Below are positions 34,494 to 48,652 of a DNA stretch of 64,000 nucleotides, one piece after another. The notes beneath the pieces are model-generated. The model saw only the letters and a list, made by a program, of their open reading frames with translations. It was not told the origin of the DNA and did not search any database. Location of the stretch: contig NZ_JAOAOQ010000009.1 of assembly GCF_030398385.1 (NCBI RefSeq), forward strand, positions 62,001 to 126,000, read 5' to 3'. The position numbers and the translations under genes were made by a program. Each line of letters opens with the position of its first letter. Within the stretch, counting starts at the first letter, position 1. Source of the DNA: Aquibium sp. ELW1220 (lineage in GTDB: Bacteria; Pseudomonadota; Alphaproteobacteria; Rhizobiales; Rhizobiaceae).

Positions 34494-35540
34494 TCAGAGC
34501 AGCGCGCGGAACGCCGCGACGTCGTGCGGCGTCGTGGCGAAGCTGGTCACGAAGCGGTAAACGCTCTCGTCGGCCGCCATGTCGCCGTCGAAGCCGGCCG
34601 GTGCATGCCAGGGATAGAAGACGGCGCCCTGTCGCTGCAGCCGCTCGGCGACGTCCTGGCCCATGATGGCGAAGACCTCGTTTGCCTGCGGCTCCCAGGC
34701 GAGCCGCACAGATGCGGATGTCCTGAAGCCGTCGGCGAGGCTGGCCGCCATTGCGTTGGAATGGCGGGCGGTCTCGAGCCAGAGCCCATCGCGGAAATAG
34801 GCCTCGAACTGCGCCGAAACGAAACGCGCCTTGGAAAAGAGCTGTGCTGCCCGCTTGTGGATGAAAGAGAACTCCGCGGCCATCGACGGATCGAACAACA
34901 CCACCGCTTCCGCACACCAGCAGCCGTTCTTGGTGCCGCCGAAGGAGAGCATGTCGACGCCGCGCTTCCACGTCATCTCGGCCGGCGTGGCGCCGAGGGA
35001 GACGAGAGCATTGGCGAAGCGGGCGCCGTCCATGTGCAGCGGCAGGCCGTGGCGGCGCGCGACGCTCGCCACCGCGTCGAGGTCGTCCAGCGAATACACG
35101 GTGCCGATCTCGGTCGCCTGGGTGACGGAGATGCCCATCGGCCGGCCCGAGTGCAGGAACTCGGCCGGATAGCGCTGCACGGCGCGATCGAGTTCGGCTG
35201 GCGCGATGCGGCCGAGGGGACCGTCGACGCGGCAGAGGCGGGCGCCGCCGGTGAAGTATTCCGGTGCCCCGGCCTCGTCTTCGGTCATGTGCGCCTCGCG
35301 GTGGCAGAAGGCGACGCCGCCGGGCCTGTTGACGGCCACCAGCGAGAGCGCATTGGCCGCCGTGCCCGTCGAGACGAAGAACACGGCGACCTCGCGTTCG
35401 AAGATCGTGCTGAAGGTCTCCTTCACAGACCGGTCGAGGTCGCCATTGCCATAGGCCCTGGCGTGGCCGGCGGAATGGGCGGTCAAGCCGGCGGCGATCG
35501 CGGGGTGGGCGCCGGCCCAATTGTCTGAAGCAAAGATCAT
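34494..35540 (-). CDS. ltaE: Low-specificity L-threonine aldolase-type PLP enzyme
   Basis: A 348-residue fold-type I PLP enzyme that splits threonine-like beta-hydroxy amino acids into glycine and aldehyde. It starts with IFASDNWAGAHPAI, has the STGTAANAL cofactor loop, the MDGARFANAL Asp segment, and the Schiff-base Lys in MLSFGGTKNG. The frame extends to 35660, but ATG 35540 gives the normal N terminus. The gene stands alone, between the buf operon and the divergent gltB. The protein could also act on related substrates. Confidence 0.9.
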   Translation of the reverse strand: MIFASDNWAGAHPAIAAGLTAHSAGHARAYGNGDLDRSVKETFSTIFEREVAVFFVSTGTAANALSLVAVNRPGGVAFCHREAHMTEDEAGAPEYFTGGARLCRVDGPLGRIAPAELDRAVQRYPAEFLHSGRPMGISVTQATEIGTVYSLDDLDAVASVARRHGLPLHMDGARFANALVSLGATPAEMTWKRGVDMLSFGGTKNGCWCAEAVVLFDPSMAAEFSFIHKRAAQLFSKARFVSAQFEAYFRDGLWLETARHSNAMAASLADGFRTSASVRLAWEPQANEVFAIMGQDVAERLQRQGAVFYPWHAPAGFDGDMAADESVYRFVTSFATTPHDVAAFRALL

Positions 35541-36050
35541 GTCACTGGTCCGTTGGAGAGGGTCGCGGACATTGCCCCGCCCGTGCAGCCGCTTCAAGGG
35601 GCGGTGCCGGCACAAGCGCGCCGTGATCGCTTCATCGGCCGGTTCGCCCGGCCGGGCCATAAGCGAAAACGGGATCCCAGCGGCGCTTTCGCAATAATAT
35701 TACGTTCACGCTGAGCCTGCGTCCCGATTCTTGCGTGAGCAGCCGGAATTTTTTGTTGTTCGGTCTTGTGTCGATGCCTTATTTCTGCCAATGTGCAATT
35801 AGGACAGTAATGCTGTCTTATTTTATCGTGTAAGTCCGGACCGGGACTGGCAAACGCCGGTCCGGGTCCTTGCGCACCGGTGAAGTCCAGGCCGTCGACG
35901 AATCCGTGTGGGCGGTCCGACCGCGAGGGCGTTCCTCGCGCGCGTCCGACGGTCGCGGCAGGCGACGTGTGCAAGGACCCGGGCAGGCTGATATAAGGCC
36001 CGGCGAGGACGTTTCTTTCCCCCTGCGGGGAGCACCATGGAGGATTGACG
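35541..36050. other. Divergent intergenic region between ltaE and gltB
   Basis: About 510 bases without a supported gene, AT-richer around 35690-35825. It holds the palindrome at 35800-35820 and, just after it, a GC-rich stem built from GGACC/GGTCC and GGC/GCC arms (about 35837-35868) that could form in the gltB leader. The strong GGAGGA ribosome-binding site of gltB is at 36039-36044. No confident -35/-10 pair was picked. Confidence 0.55.
35800..35820. promoter_or_regulatory. Candidate operator upstream of gltB
   Basis: TAGGACAG and CTGTCTTA form 8-bp arms with one mismatch around five bases. It is the most symmetrical element in the 510-bp divergent region and lies in an AT-rich part, about 230 nt before gltB. 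A site for a nitrogen- or amino-acid-responsive regulator such as an Lrp-family protein is possible, but the regulator is not identified. Confidence 0.35.
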
Positions 36051-40793
<4,743 letters not shown>

Positions 40794-40840
40794 GTCGGTC
40801 GTTGCTGCGCCGATGGGCGTTGGGAGCGCGGACATGGGTT

Positions 40841-41446
40841 ATGCTCGCGCTTCAATTCTTCGGCGCATTGTCGAAATGGGTGGATGGTTGCGTGATCGAC
40901 TATCGTGATTTTTTTGCTGCGGACGATGGTGAGGCGGATGCGGTCATTCAGTGGCTGAACGACCATCCGCATCCTATCGTACGCCATCGCTGTGCCTACA
41001 GTTGGAACTGGGACAACGGCCATCGCGTGCTCGGTTGGATCGTTTCCCAGCCGACATGCGATAGGGCAACGGCCATTCACGTTTTCTGGGCAGCTCGTCC
41101 ACACGAGGTACTCGATCCGACTTCGGAGTTCACCGCAAGCTATTTGGAGGATCGATCGAGCGTCTACAATCTCCTCGAACTCATCGCCGACCTCATAGGC
41201 GATGGTCGTTTCACCGAAGAAAATCTCGAAACTCAATGGTCTGAAGATTGGGAGCAGGGCACTAGGCGGTTCGCGTCGATGCTTTCGCCATCAAAGCTCC
41301 ACGCGAAATGGGAACGCGCACTGGCATTCCTGCCGAAACGCCCAATCTTCGAATGGAACGCCCATCCGGGGTTTCCGGAAGGTATCCCAAGCGAGATCTA
41401 CTTCGCGAATGTTGACATTGGATCGTCGCCACGCATGGCGCACTGA
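40841..41446 (+). CDS. DUF4274 domain protein inserted between gltB and gltD
   Basis: A hypothetical protein of about 200 residues. The central segment with HPIVRHRCAYSWNWDN, followed by QPTCDRATAIHVFWAA, matches the DUF4274 pattern of a conserved NWD motif and a C-D-x-x-T-A helix; function is unknown. The frame is open from TTG 40802; ATG 40841 is a cautious choice and has no strong Shine-Dalgarno. Codon third positions are visibly richer in A and T than in gltB and gltD, suggesting later acquisition. It ends 14 nt before gltD, whose own ribosome-binding site is weak. Confidence 0.75.
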   Translation: MLALQFFGALSKWVDGCVIDYRDFFAADDGEADAVIQWLNDHPHPIVRHRCAYSWNWDNGHRVLGWIVSQPTCDRATAIHVFWAARPHEVLDPTSEFTASYLEDRSSVYNLLELIADLIGDGRFTEENLETQWSEDWEQGTRRFASMLSPSKLHAKWERALAFLPKRPIFEWNAHPGFPEGIPSEIYFANVDIGSSPRMAH

Positions 41447-41460
41447 GTTGGACCGATAGC

Positions 41461-42915
41461 ATGGGCAAGGTAACAGGTTTTCTCGAGATCGACCGGCAGG
41501 TGCAGAAGTACCAGCCCGCGTCCGACCGCATCCGGCATTTCCGCGAGTTCACGCTGCCGATGTCCGACAAGGAGGTCGAGAAGCAGGCGGCGCGCTGCAT
41601 GGACTGCGGCATTCCCTACTGCCATGGTCCGACGGGCTGTCCGGTCCACAACCAGATCCCCGACTGGAACGACCTCGTCTACAATGGCGACTGGGAGAAC
41701 GCGATCCGCAACCTCCACTCGACCAACAACTTCCCCGAATGGACCGGCCGCATCTGCCCCGCGCCCTGCGAGGAAGCCTGCACGCTCAACCTCGAGGACA
41801 TACCGGTCGCGATCAAGACCGTCGAGCAGGCCATCGCCGACAAGGCCTATGAACTCGGCTTCGTGCGACCCTTCCCGCCCGAGCGGAAGACCGGCAAGAC
41901 CGTGGCGATCATCGGGTCCGGCCCTTCGGGACTGGCGGCCGCGCAGCAGCTCGGCCGCGCCGGGCACGAGGTGCATGTCTACGAGCGTGAATCGAAGCCG
42001 GGCGGCCTGATGCGCTACGGCATCCCCGATTTCAAGATGGAGAAGCACACGATCGACCGTCGCGTCGCGCAGATGGAAGGCGAAGGCGTGACATTTTTCT
42101 GCGGCGTCAATGTCGGCGTCGACAAGACGGTCGAGGACCTCCTCGCCAGCTATGATTCGGTGCTCTATTGCGGCGGCTCGGAAAAGCCGCGTCCGTCCGA
42201 CATGCCGGGCCGCGACCTCCATGGCGTGCACGATGCCATGCCCTATCTCGTGCAGCAGAACCGCCGCATCGGCGGCGAGGACATCCAGTCGGTTGCATGG
42301 CCTTCAGAGCCGATCCTGGCGGGTGGCAAGCACGTGGTGGTCGTCGGCGGCGGCGACACAGCGTCGGACTGCGTCGGCACCGCCTTCCGGCAGGGCGCCG
42401 TGCGCGTCACCCAGCTCGACATCCGGCCGCAGCCGCCCGAAAAGGAAGACAAGCTCACCGTCTGGCCCTACTGGGCGACCAAGATGCGCACGTCGTCCTC
42501 GCAGGCCGAGGGCGCCGAGCGCGAGTTCCAGGTCGCGACGCTCGAGTTCATCGGCGAGGACGGCGTCCTGACCGGTGTGAAGTGCTGCGAGGTCGACGAG
42601 GCGCGCAAGCCGATCGCCGGCACCGAATTCGTCATCCGCGCCGATCTCGCCTTCATCGCCATTGGCTTCTCCGGTCCGGCGGAGACCGGGGTGGCAGTCG
42701 AGCTGGAAGGCAAGCTCGCGATCAACACCGACCGCCGCGGCTCGAAGAACGTGGTGGCCAACGACCGCGACTATCGCACCAGCATGGACCGGCTCTATGC
42801 GGCAGGCGACGTGCGCCGCGGCCAGTCGCTGGTGGTTTGGGCCATCCGCGAGGGACGCCAGGCGGCGCGCGCCATCGACGAGGCGCTGATGGGCTCGACC
42901 CTCCTGCCACGGTGA
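41461..42915 (+). CDS. gltD: Glutamate synthase (NADPH), small subunit
   Basis: A 484-residue flavoprotein that passes electrons from NADPH to GltB. The N-terminal ferredoxin-like segment has CMDCGIPYCHGPTGCP and RICPAPCEEAC for the two 4Fe-4S clusters. The FAD fold starts at AIIGSGPSGLAAAQQLG and the NADPH fold at VVVVGGGDTASDCVG. The C-terminal YAAGDVRRGQSLVVWAI motif is intact. No good Shine-Dalgarno precedes ATG 41461; initiation may depend on coupling with the DUF4274 gene just upstream. Confidence 0.96.
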   Translation: MGKVTGFLEIDRQVQKYQPASDRIRHFREFTLPMSDKEVEKQAARCMDCGIPYCHGPTGCPVHNQIPDWNDLVYNGDWENAIRNLHSTNNFPEWTGRICPAPCEEACTLNLEDIPVAIKTVEQAIADKAYELGFVRPFPPERKTGKTVAIIGSGPSGLAAAQQLGRAGHEVHVYERESKPGGLMRYGIPDFKMEKHTIDRRVAQMEGEGVTFFCGVNVGVDKTVEDLLASYDSVLYCGGSEKPRPSDMPGRDLHGVHDAMPYLVQQNRRIGGEDIQSVAWPSEPILAGGKHVVVVGGGDTASDCVGTAFRQGAVRVTQLDIRPQPPEKEDKLTVWPYWATKMRTSSSQAEGAEREFQVATLEFIGEDGVLTGVKCCEVDEARKPIAGTEFVIRADLAFIAIGFSGPAETGVAVELEGKLAINTDRRGSKNVVANDRDYRTSMDRLYAAGDVRRGQSLVVWAIREGRQAARAIDEALMGSTLLPR

Positions 42916-43077
42916 GGCGGAAGGGTCGCGGCATCCACGGTTCGAGCGGAGCTGGCCTCGTGGTATCGGGCTGGACTCCGGCTAACGCCGTGCGCCAGTT
43001 GAGCCAGATCAAGTCGAGAGCGGCGGGCTTCGGCCATTCTCCAGCCGCCGGCCGAAGTGGCCGGTCTGGAGGGCATC

Positions 43078-43269
43078 ATGGCCAAGCTTCCGCTCGTCGC
43101 CTACATTCTCGTCGCGCCCGTTCTGATGGGCGTATTCCTCACCGCATTGCTGACGCTGGACATGCGCGGTTTCGACGCAACCATGATGGCCGGCGCGGCC
43201 GTTGCAGGCGCCGTCGTGGCCATCCCGATCGCCTGGTTGCTTGCCCGCAAACTGGAAAGCCTGCGCTGA
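43078..43269 (+). CDS. Small two-helix inner-membrane protein of unknown function
   Basis: A 63-residue protein made of two hydrophobic helices (VAYILVAPVLMGVFLTALLTL and AAVAGAVVAIPIAWLLA) with a short basic tail. GGAGGG directly precedes the ATG, which supports translation. Similar short proteins are widespread in rhizobia, but no function is known to me. It follows gltD after a 162-nt gap and converges with the DUF459 gene. Confidence 0.72.
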   Translation: MAKLPLVAYILVAPVLMGVFLTALLTLDMRGFDATMMAGAAVAGAVVAIPIAWLLARKLESLR

Positions 43270-43302
43270 CCAGTCGCGACGCGCAACCTCGCCGCCCGCC
43301 GT

Positions 43303-44571
43303 CTACTCGACGACCGCGCCGGTCACGGATCGCATGTCCGAGGATGGTTCTTCGGTCGAGACTGCTGCCGCCAGCGGCAGCGGGCTGGATCCGAAATCAT
43401 CTACCCTCCCAGGCCGCGGCTCGGGAGCAACGCCCTGGATCACCAGCTTCTGCGCTGGCGTGAGCGCTGTCGTGCGTCTCGGCTCGACGACGAGGCCCAT
43501 CAGTTCATCGCCGCCATCGAGCGCGGGATCCAGAAGCGAGACCGGCGGCGTGTGCTGGATGACCGGCGCCTCGCCGGGGATCGGCGGGCCGAACATCTCG
43601 CCGATGCCTGCATCCGGGGCCAGTGCTGCGGGACCCGTCTGCAGCAGCCGCGCGAGAGGCTTCTCGGCGTAGAAGGCGATCTTGCGCTTGCCTGCCTGGG
43701 TGAAATTGATCCCGTCGCCGGCGCGCAGGCGCACCGGCTGGCCGTTGATGTCGGGGCCGTTGGTGACGAAGGCGCCGGTTTCGTCGATGAAGCCGTCCCA
43801 GATGTCGACGAAGACGCCGCCCGCCGCCTCCGTGACACCGCGCTGGATGTCGTTGAAGGCGATCATGTCGGACGACATCTTCGGAAACCGGAACGACGGC
43901 AGTCCGACCCAGACGACGGGAACGTTCCGGCCGGTGATCTCTGCAAGGAAACGCGACGAGCGGGCCGTGTATTCCGCTTCCCATTTCTCGGACCGGACGT
44001 CCTCGGACGAGCCGCCGACGCGCATCGCCTGGCGATCGTTGGAGCCCAGCATCACGACGACGACCGCAGGCTTCTCTTCCTCGACAATCGTCCCGATGCG
44101 TCCCGGCCAGTCGTAGAAGTCGTCGCGCACGAAGCCCGACGAGCCATTGGAGCGATCGACGACCCGAACCGTCGGATCCTCGGCGTAGACCGTTCCCAAT
44201 CCTTCGGCGAGGCCGCCAGCCAGAAAGTCCCCGACCACCAGAAGAACGCGCGCGTCTTCCTGTTTGTCGAGTTCTGCCGCGGCGCTCTGGGCGGGCGCCG
44301 TTGCGCGGTCCGTCCGGGGAACGCGCTTGACGTTGCGCGGCTGCGACCGCTGCGGCGCCGCTTCGCGGCGGCGCTCGCCCCGCCGGAACAGTGGTTCATC
44401 GCGCCGGAACAGGAGTTCGAAGAGGGTTCGGGGTCGTTCCTGGGCGTAGGCCGGCGTGCCGGAAACCGCCAACAATGCTCCGCCGCCCGCCGTGACGATC
44501 GTCGCGAGCACGATCGTCAGGGCGAGCCAGGCGGCGATGCGGGCGCGAGGAGAACGACCCATGAGCCTCAC
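43303..44571 (-). CDS. DUF459 SGNH-hydrolase-fold envelope protein
   Basis: A 422-residue exported protein with an N-terminal signal/anchor helix followed by an Arg/Pro-rich linker and a DUF459 domain from about residue 107. The SGNH block I reads VVGDFLAGG, with Phe116 in place of the usual catalytic Ser, block III LGSNDRQ is intact, and block V reads GDGINFT, with Asn in the His position. The C-terminal tail is Pro-rich. It overlaps the lytic transglycosylase gene by four bases, so it probably works in the cell wall, perhaps as a binding or inactive acyl/acetyl esterase domain. Confidence 0.82.
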   Translation of the reverse strand: MRLMGRSPRARIAAWLALTIVLATIVTAGGGALLAVSGTPAYAQERPRTLFELLFRRDEPLFRRGERRREAAPQRSQPRNVKRVPRTDRATAPAQSAAAELDKQEDARVLLVVGDFLAGGLAEGLGTVYAEDPTVRVVDRSNGSSGFVRDDFYDWPGRIGTIVEEEKPAVVVVMLGSNDRQAMRVGGSSEDVRSEKWEAEYTARSSRFLAEITGRNVPVVWVGLPSFRFPKMSSDMIAFNDIQRGVTEAAGGVFVDIWDGFIDETGAFVTNGPDINGQPVRLRAGDGINFTQAGKRKIAFYAEKPLARLLQTGPAALAPDAGIGEMFGPPIPGEAPVIQHTPPVSLLDPALDGGDELMGLVVEPRRTTALTPAQKLVIQGVAPEPRPGRVDDFGSSPLPLAAAVSTEEPSSDMRSVTGAVVE

Positions 44572-45788
44572 TTCTTCCGCAGCCGCGAGAGGACTTCCTT
44601 GCTCGGATGACCGTCCGGCTGCATGCCGAGCGCCTGCTGGACGGCGACGATCGCCGACCGTGAGCCCTGACCGATCTTGCCGTCGACCTTGCCGTCATAA
44701 TAGCCGAGCGCGGAAAGGTGCTTCTGCAACTCCTGCTTCTCGTCGAAGGACAGCTTCGTGAACGGCCGGTTCCAGTCCCGAACGAGGCCGCCATGGCCGG
44801 CGATCTCGTCGGCTAGCAGGCCGACGGCCAGCGCGTACTTGTCGGCGTTGTTGTAGCGTTTCAGCACGAAGAAATTCTTCGTCATCAGGAAGGCCGGGCC
44901 TTCGCGTCCGTCGAGAACCTTCAGTTCCGCATTGTCGGACGGGGACGGGAAGGGCTTGTTGCGGGCGCGCACGACGCCGATACCCTGCCACTTCGAGAGC
45001 GACATCGACCCGCCCGGGAACTTGCGGCCTGCCGGCAGCGTCACCTCGTAACCCCAGGTCTTGCCGGTCTGCCAGCCGTTCTGGCGCAGCAGGTTTGCGG
45101 CAGTCGCCAGGGCGTCGGGCACGGAACTCCAGATGTCACGCCGGCCGTTGCCGTCCATGTCCACCGCATAGGCCTTGTAGCTCGTCGGGATGAACTGGGT
45201 GTGGCCCATCGCGCCGGCCCAGGAGCCGGTGAGGTGGCTCTCGTCGATGTCGCCGCGTTGAAGGATTTCCAGCGCCGCGATGAGCTGCTGTCGTGCGAAC
45301 TTCGCACGCCGCTTGTCGGCATAAGCCAGTGTCGACAGCGAGCGCACCACGTTGCGCATCACCTTGTCGTTCTTCAGGATCTCGCCGTAGTTCGATTCCA
45401 TGGACCAGATCGCCAGCAGGATGTGGCGGTCGACGCCGTACTGGCGTTCGATCCGGTCGAGCCAGGGTTTCCACTGGCGCGCCATCTGGCGGCCGACGGC
45501 GATCGAATCTTCGTGCACCCGGTTGTCGAAATAGTCCCACACCGGCGCTGTGAACTCGGGCTGGTAGCGCGCCTTCTCGAGCACTTCGGGATCGGGCGCA
45601 TTCACGCCCCGGAAGGCCCGGTCATAGGTCGAGCCGGAGATGCCGCTCTGGGCGGCGACCGACCGGAAACCTGCAACCCACTTCTGGAATCCTGCATCAG
45701 CGAATGCAGGCTGGCAAAGCGCGGAGGTCGCCAGCACCGCTGCGGCGGCGAGGGCACCAGTACGAATCCGCATCTTGATCTGGAACAT
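44568..45788 (-). CDS. Lytic murein transglycosylase (MltB/SLT_2 type) with PG-binding domain
   Basis: A 406-residue exported enzyme that cleaves peptidoglycan to anhydromuropeptides. It has a signal peptide (to about QPAFADA), the SLT_2 domain with catalytic Glu in WSMESNYGE, the GAMGHTQFIPTSYKAYAVDMDGNG active-site stretch, and a C-terminal PG_binding_1 domain (LSALGYYDGKVDGKIGQGSRSA). ATG 45788 has GGAG at good spacing. It is co-transcribed with the DUF459 gene and divergent from galU. Confidence 0.93.
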   Translation of the reverse strand: MFQIKMRIRTGALAAAAVLATSALCQPAFADAGFQKWVAGFRSVAAQSGISGSTYDRAFRGVNAPDPEVLEKARYQPEFTAPVWDYFDNRVHEDSIAVGRQMARQWKPWLDRIERQYGVDRHILLAIWSMESNYGEILKNDKVMRNVVRSLSTLAYADKRRAKFARQQLIAALEILQRGDIDESHLTGSWAGAMGHTQFIPTSYKAYAVDMDGNGRRDIWSSVPDALATAANLLRQNGWQTGKTWGYEVTLPAGRKFPGGSMSLSKWQGIGVVRARNKPFPSPSDNAELKVLDGREGPAFLMTKNFFVLKRYNNADKYALAVGLLADEIAGHGGLVRDWNRPFTKLSFDEKQELQKHLSALGYYDGKVDGKIGQGSRSAIVAVQQALGMQPDGHPSKEVLSRLRKK

Positions 45789-45991
45789 TGCATTCTCCAA
45801 GGACGTTCCGCAAAGGTCGGATTCTTGGCCTGCTCCGGTTAGCGAAGGGTTTACCATAGGTCGAATTCTCAATAAACGATCGAGTTGCCGGCAATTCTCC
45901 GAGGCGCAAGCCTCCCGTTCCCGACGATGGTCGGCAATTCCGGCACCAAGATGTCTTCCAGCAAGCAACACCAGATCCAATGGTCGGTCGA

Positions 45992-46894
45992 ATGAAAAAA
46001 GTGCGCAAGGCAGTGTTTCCTGTGGCGGGTCTCGGCACCCGCTTCCTTCCCGCGACGAAGGCGATCCCCAAGGAGATGCTCACGGTCGTCGACAAGCCGG
46101 TGATCCAGTACGTCGTCGACGAGGCGCGGGATGCCGGCATCGAGCACTTCATTTTCGTGACCGGCCGCAACAAGGCGGTGATCGAAGACCATTTCGACCT
46201 GCAGTTCGAGCTCTACGACACGCTGGCGCAGCGGGGGAAGGACGAGCAGCTGGCGATGCTGCAGCGCATGCAGCCGGAGCCGGGACAGACATCCTTCACC
46301 CGCCAGCAGGTTCCGCTCGGGCTCGGGCATGCGGTGTGGTGTGCCCGCCAGCTCGTGGGCGACGAGCCCTTCGCGGTGCTGCTTCCGGACATGATCATGC
46401 AATCGGACAAGGGCTGCATGCGCTCGATGGTGCAACTGCACGAACAGGCTGGAGGCAACGTCGTGGCGGTGCAGGAATGCGACCCCGACGAAGCCCACAA
46501 ATACGGCATCGTCGGACGCGGCCCGGACGTCGCGAGCGGCTTCGAGGTGACGTCGATGGTTGAGAAGCCTGCGCGCGGCACGGCGCAGTCCAATCTCTAC
46601 CTCAACGGCCGCTACATCCTGCAGCCTGAGATCTTCGACATCCTGTCGGAGCAGGAGCGCGGCGCGGGCAACGAGATCCAGCTCACGGACGCGATGCTGA
46701 AGCTGCAGGCCCGGCAGCCCTTCCACGGCTTCCATTATCAGGGCCGGACCTTCGATTGCGGCTCGCCCGAAGGCTTCGTGGAGGCGAACGTGGCCTTCGC
46801 GCTGTGGCGCAAGGACCTGTCGCCACGCATGAGCGCGATGATCGCCGGGCTGCTCGACGACTATGCGCCCGGGCTCCGCAAGACCGGGAGCTGA
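45992..46894 (+). CDS. galU: UTP-glucose-1-phosphate uridylyltransferase
   Basis: A protein of 300 residues that makes UDP-glucose for surface polysaccharides. The nucleotide-binding start is [25 protein letters not shown], and the [10 protein letters not shown] and VEKP segments are typical, as is the C-terminal [24 protein letters not shown] 45992 is chosen; ATG 45980 is an alternative that adds four residues, and neither has a strong Shine-Dalgarno. It lies between envelope genes, matching a role in cell-surface sugar supply. Confidence 0.96.
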   Translation: MKKVRKAVFPVAGLGTRFLPATKAIPKEMLTVVDKPVIQYVVDEARDAGIEHFIFVTGRNKAVIEDHFDLQFELYDTLAQRGKDEQLAMLQRMQPEPGQTSFTRQQVPLGLGHAVWCARQLVGDEPFAVLLPDMIMQSDKGCMRSMVQLHEQAGGNVVAVQECDPDEAHKYGIVGRGPDVASGFEVTSMVEKPARGTAQSNLYLNGRYILQPEIFDILSEQERGAGNEIQLTDAMLKLQARQPFHGFHYQGRTFDCGSPEGFVEANVAFALWRKDLSPRMSAMIAGLLDDYAPGLRKTGS

Positions 46895-46903
46895 GAAAGT
46901 CCG

Positions 46904-46940
46904 GCGCTGAAGGAACCGATCCGTCGGTCACCTTCAGCGC
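46904..46940. terminator. Shared terminator-like hairpin between galU and outer-membrane protein gene
   Basis: GCGCTGAAGG (46904-46913) and CCTTCAGCGC (46931-46940) pair perfectly, and ACCGA/TCGGT extend the stem inside. The right arm overlaps the last codons of the convergent beta-barrel gene. No U-tail is present, so it may act with Rho or as a convergent barrier. Confidence 0.5.
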
Positions 46941-48571
46941 TGCAGTTTCAGTCCGAGATAGATGCTGCTCTCGTCGTAATCGCGGTTCGGCCGGGTGCTG
47001 TCGAACCGCTCGTGGCGGATGCGGCCGTTGATCCCGGCGAAGCGGTTCATCCACCAGGTGGAGCTGGCCTCGGCCGAGAGGGTCGTCTCGGTGTCCGACG
47101 AGTTCACGTAGTCGCGGAACGAGATGCCACCCAGCAGCCCGAGCGTCAGGTTGGGCCGGGCTTCGCGCAAAAGTTCCACGCGGGATGTGTAGAGCACGGA
47201 TCCGCTGTCGGCGGCGGTGGTCGAGCCCTCTACCGAAGTCCCGCCGGTCAATCGCAGTGTCGTGCCCCGCATCGGCGACCAGGACAGGACGCCGTCGAGC
47301 AGGAGGGCCGAGACCGGCACGAGCCGATCGTCATCAAAGCTCTCCCTCAGCCAGCCGATCGAAACTTCGCCTTCGATCTTCTCGCCGAGGTCGATCTCTG
47401 CTCCCCCCTTCAGAGCGTAGCGGTCGGCGGAACGGCGATAGCCGGAGGTGTCCTGCTCCAGGTCGTAGTTGCGGCGACCGATCTCGGCCTCGACGAAGGG
47501 GGTGAACGCGGGCGAGACCTCGTAACCGGCGCGCAGCGCGAGCGTCGACAGCGTGAAGTTGCGATCCTCCTGCGAGACGGTCCCGCAGCACAGGCCCTCG
47601 AGATCGGAAAAGACCTCCCGCTCGACCGAGCCGGTCAGGCCGAGACTGGTGCGGCCGAAGCTGCGCTGCACCCCGAGGCTCGCCGACATCTCGTGATTCA
47701 GCGGCTCGTCGTCGGTGGCGGGCAGGACGATCGGAGACGAAGCGGCTTCCGGCGCGATCCGGTAGGAGGCGGTCGCGGTCACCGTCGTGTCGCGGCCGAG
47801 TTCGTAGGCAAGTGCACCATCGATGCCGAGCTCGGTCTCCTTGAAGTCCTCGCCGGAAACGGACTTCTGGAAAATCCCAACCGCGTTGATCTCGGCCGAA
47901 TGGCTTGTCCAGTCGGAGACGGCACGCAGGCGCAGTTCCGTCTGCGAGACGAAGGCCTCGCCGCCCTGCTGCGTCGTGTTGATGTTGGACGACCACAGGA
48001 TGCCCTGATCGAGCGTCACCGTGGCGTCGAAAGTTCCAAGCCTGAGGCCGAGTGGCGCATAAGGGTTCTCCTCCTGCTCAATGGTGCCGGTTTCTATGGC
48101 ATCCAGCCTGGTGTTCTCGGCTTCGGCGCGCCGGTTCAACTCCTCGTCCAGCGCGTCGACGCGCTGCGCGCGGCCTTGGGCGGGTTCGACGACCGGTTCG
48201 GCCGGAGCCGCCGCGTCCGGCGCCTCGGTCCGTGCAGCTTGCGCGTCCGAGCGCTCCTGGCGCGTCGTTGCCGCCCGCCGCGGCATGGCGGGAGCGGCTG
48301 CCTGCTCGGGTTCCGCTTCGAACGGGAAGAGGCTGGCGCCGTCATCCGGTTCGTCCGGTACCGCGCCTGCGCTCGCCGGGCGGTAGGGCGGAAGCGACAG
48401 GGCGGTAGCGCTCCCGTCTGCCCGGCGCTGGATGTCGGCTGCGGGAAGCTCGCCACGCAGCGCGGCGTCCTGCGCGACGGCATGGGCCGAGAGCGCGGCG
48501 AGACCGACCGTCGCGAGCAGGATGCGGCGGCCGCCGATGCGCGTTGTCCAGACCGCCCCTATCATCGACAT
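46934..48571 (-). CDS. Outer-membrane beta-barrel protein (BBP2/OMP_b-brl type)
   Basis: A protein of 545 residues with a signal peptide (to about HAVAQ), a long Pro/Ala/Glu-rich linker (about residues 35-165) and a beta-barrel of alternating hydrophobic strands starting around LGLRLGTFDATVTLDQGILWSSN. The last residue pattern ESSIYLGLKLQR is a barrel end, although it ends in Arg, not the usual Phe. Similar barrels sit near polysaccharide genes in rhizobia, but no substrate is known. The frame opens to 48649; ATG 48571 is preferred. Confidence 0.8.
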   Translation of the reverse strand: MSMIGAVWTTRIGGRRILLATVGLAALSAHAVAQDAALRGELPAADIQRRADGSATALSLPPYRPASAGAVPDEPDDGASLFPFEAEPEQAAAPAMPRRAATTRQERSDAQAARTEAPDAAAPAEPVVEPAQGRAQRVDALDEELNRRAEAENTRLDAIETGTIEQEENPYAPLGLRLGTFDATVTLDQGILWSSNINTTQQGGEAFVSQTELRLRAVSDWTSHSAEINAVGIFQKSVSGEDFKETELGIDGALAYELGRDTTVTATASYRIAPEAASSPIVLPATDDEPLNHEMSASLGVQRSFGRTSLGLTGSVEREVFSDLEGLCCGTVSQEDRNFTLSTLALRAGYEVSPAFTPFVEAEIGRRNYDLEQDTSGYRRSADRYALKGGAEIDLGEKIEGEVSIGWLRESFDDDRLVPVSALLLDGVLSWSPMRGTTLRLTGGTSVEGSTTAADSGSVLYTSRVELLREARPNLTLGLLGGISFRDYVNSSDTETTLSAEASSTWWMNRFAGINGRIRHERFDSTRPNRDYDESSIYLGLKLQR

Positions 48572-48652
48572 TACGTTTTCCCACGACCGCGCCCGCCGCG
48601 CAGACTTTGGCGAAGCGTAAACAGGCTTGGTTAACGGAGCGTTGAGCATGCC

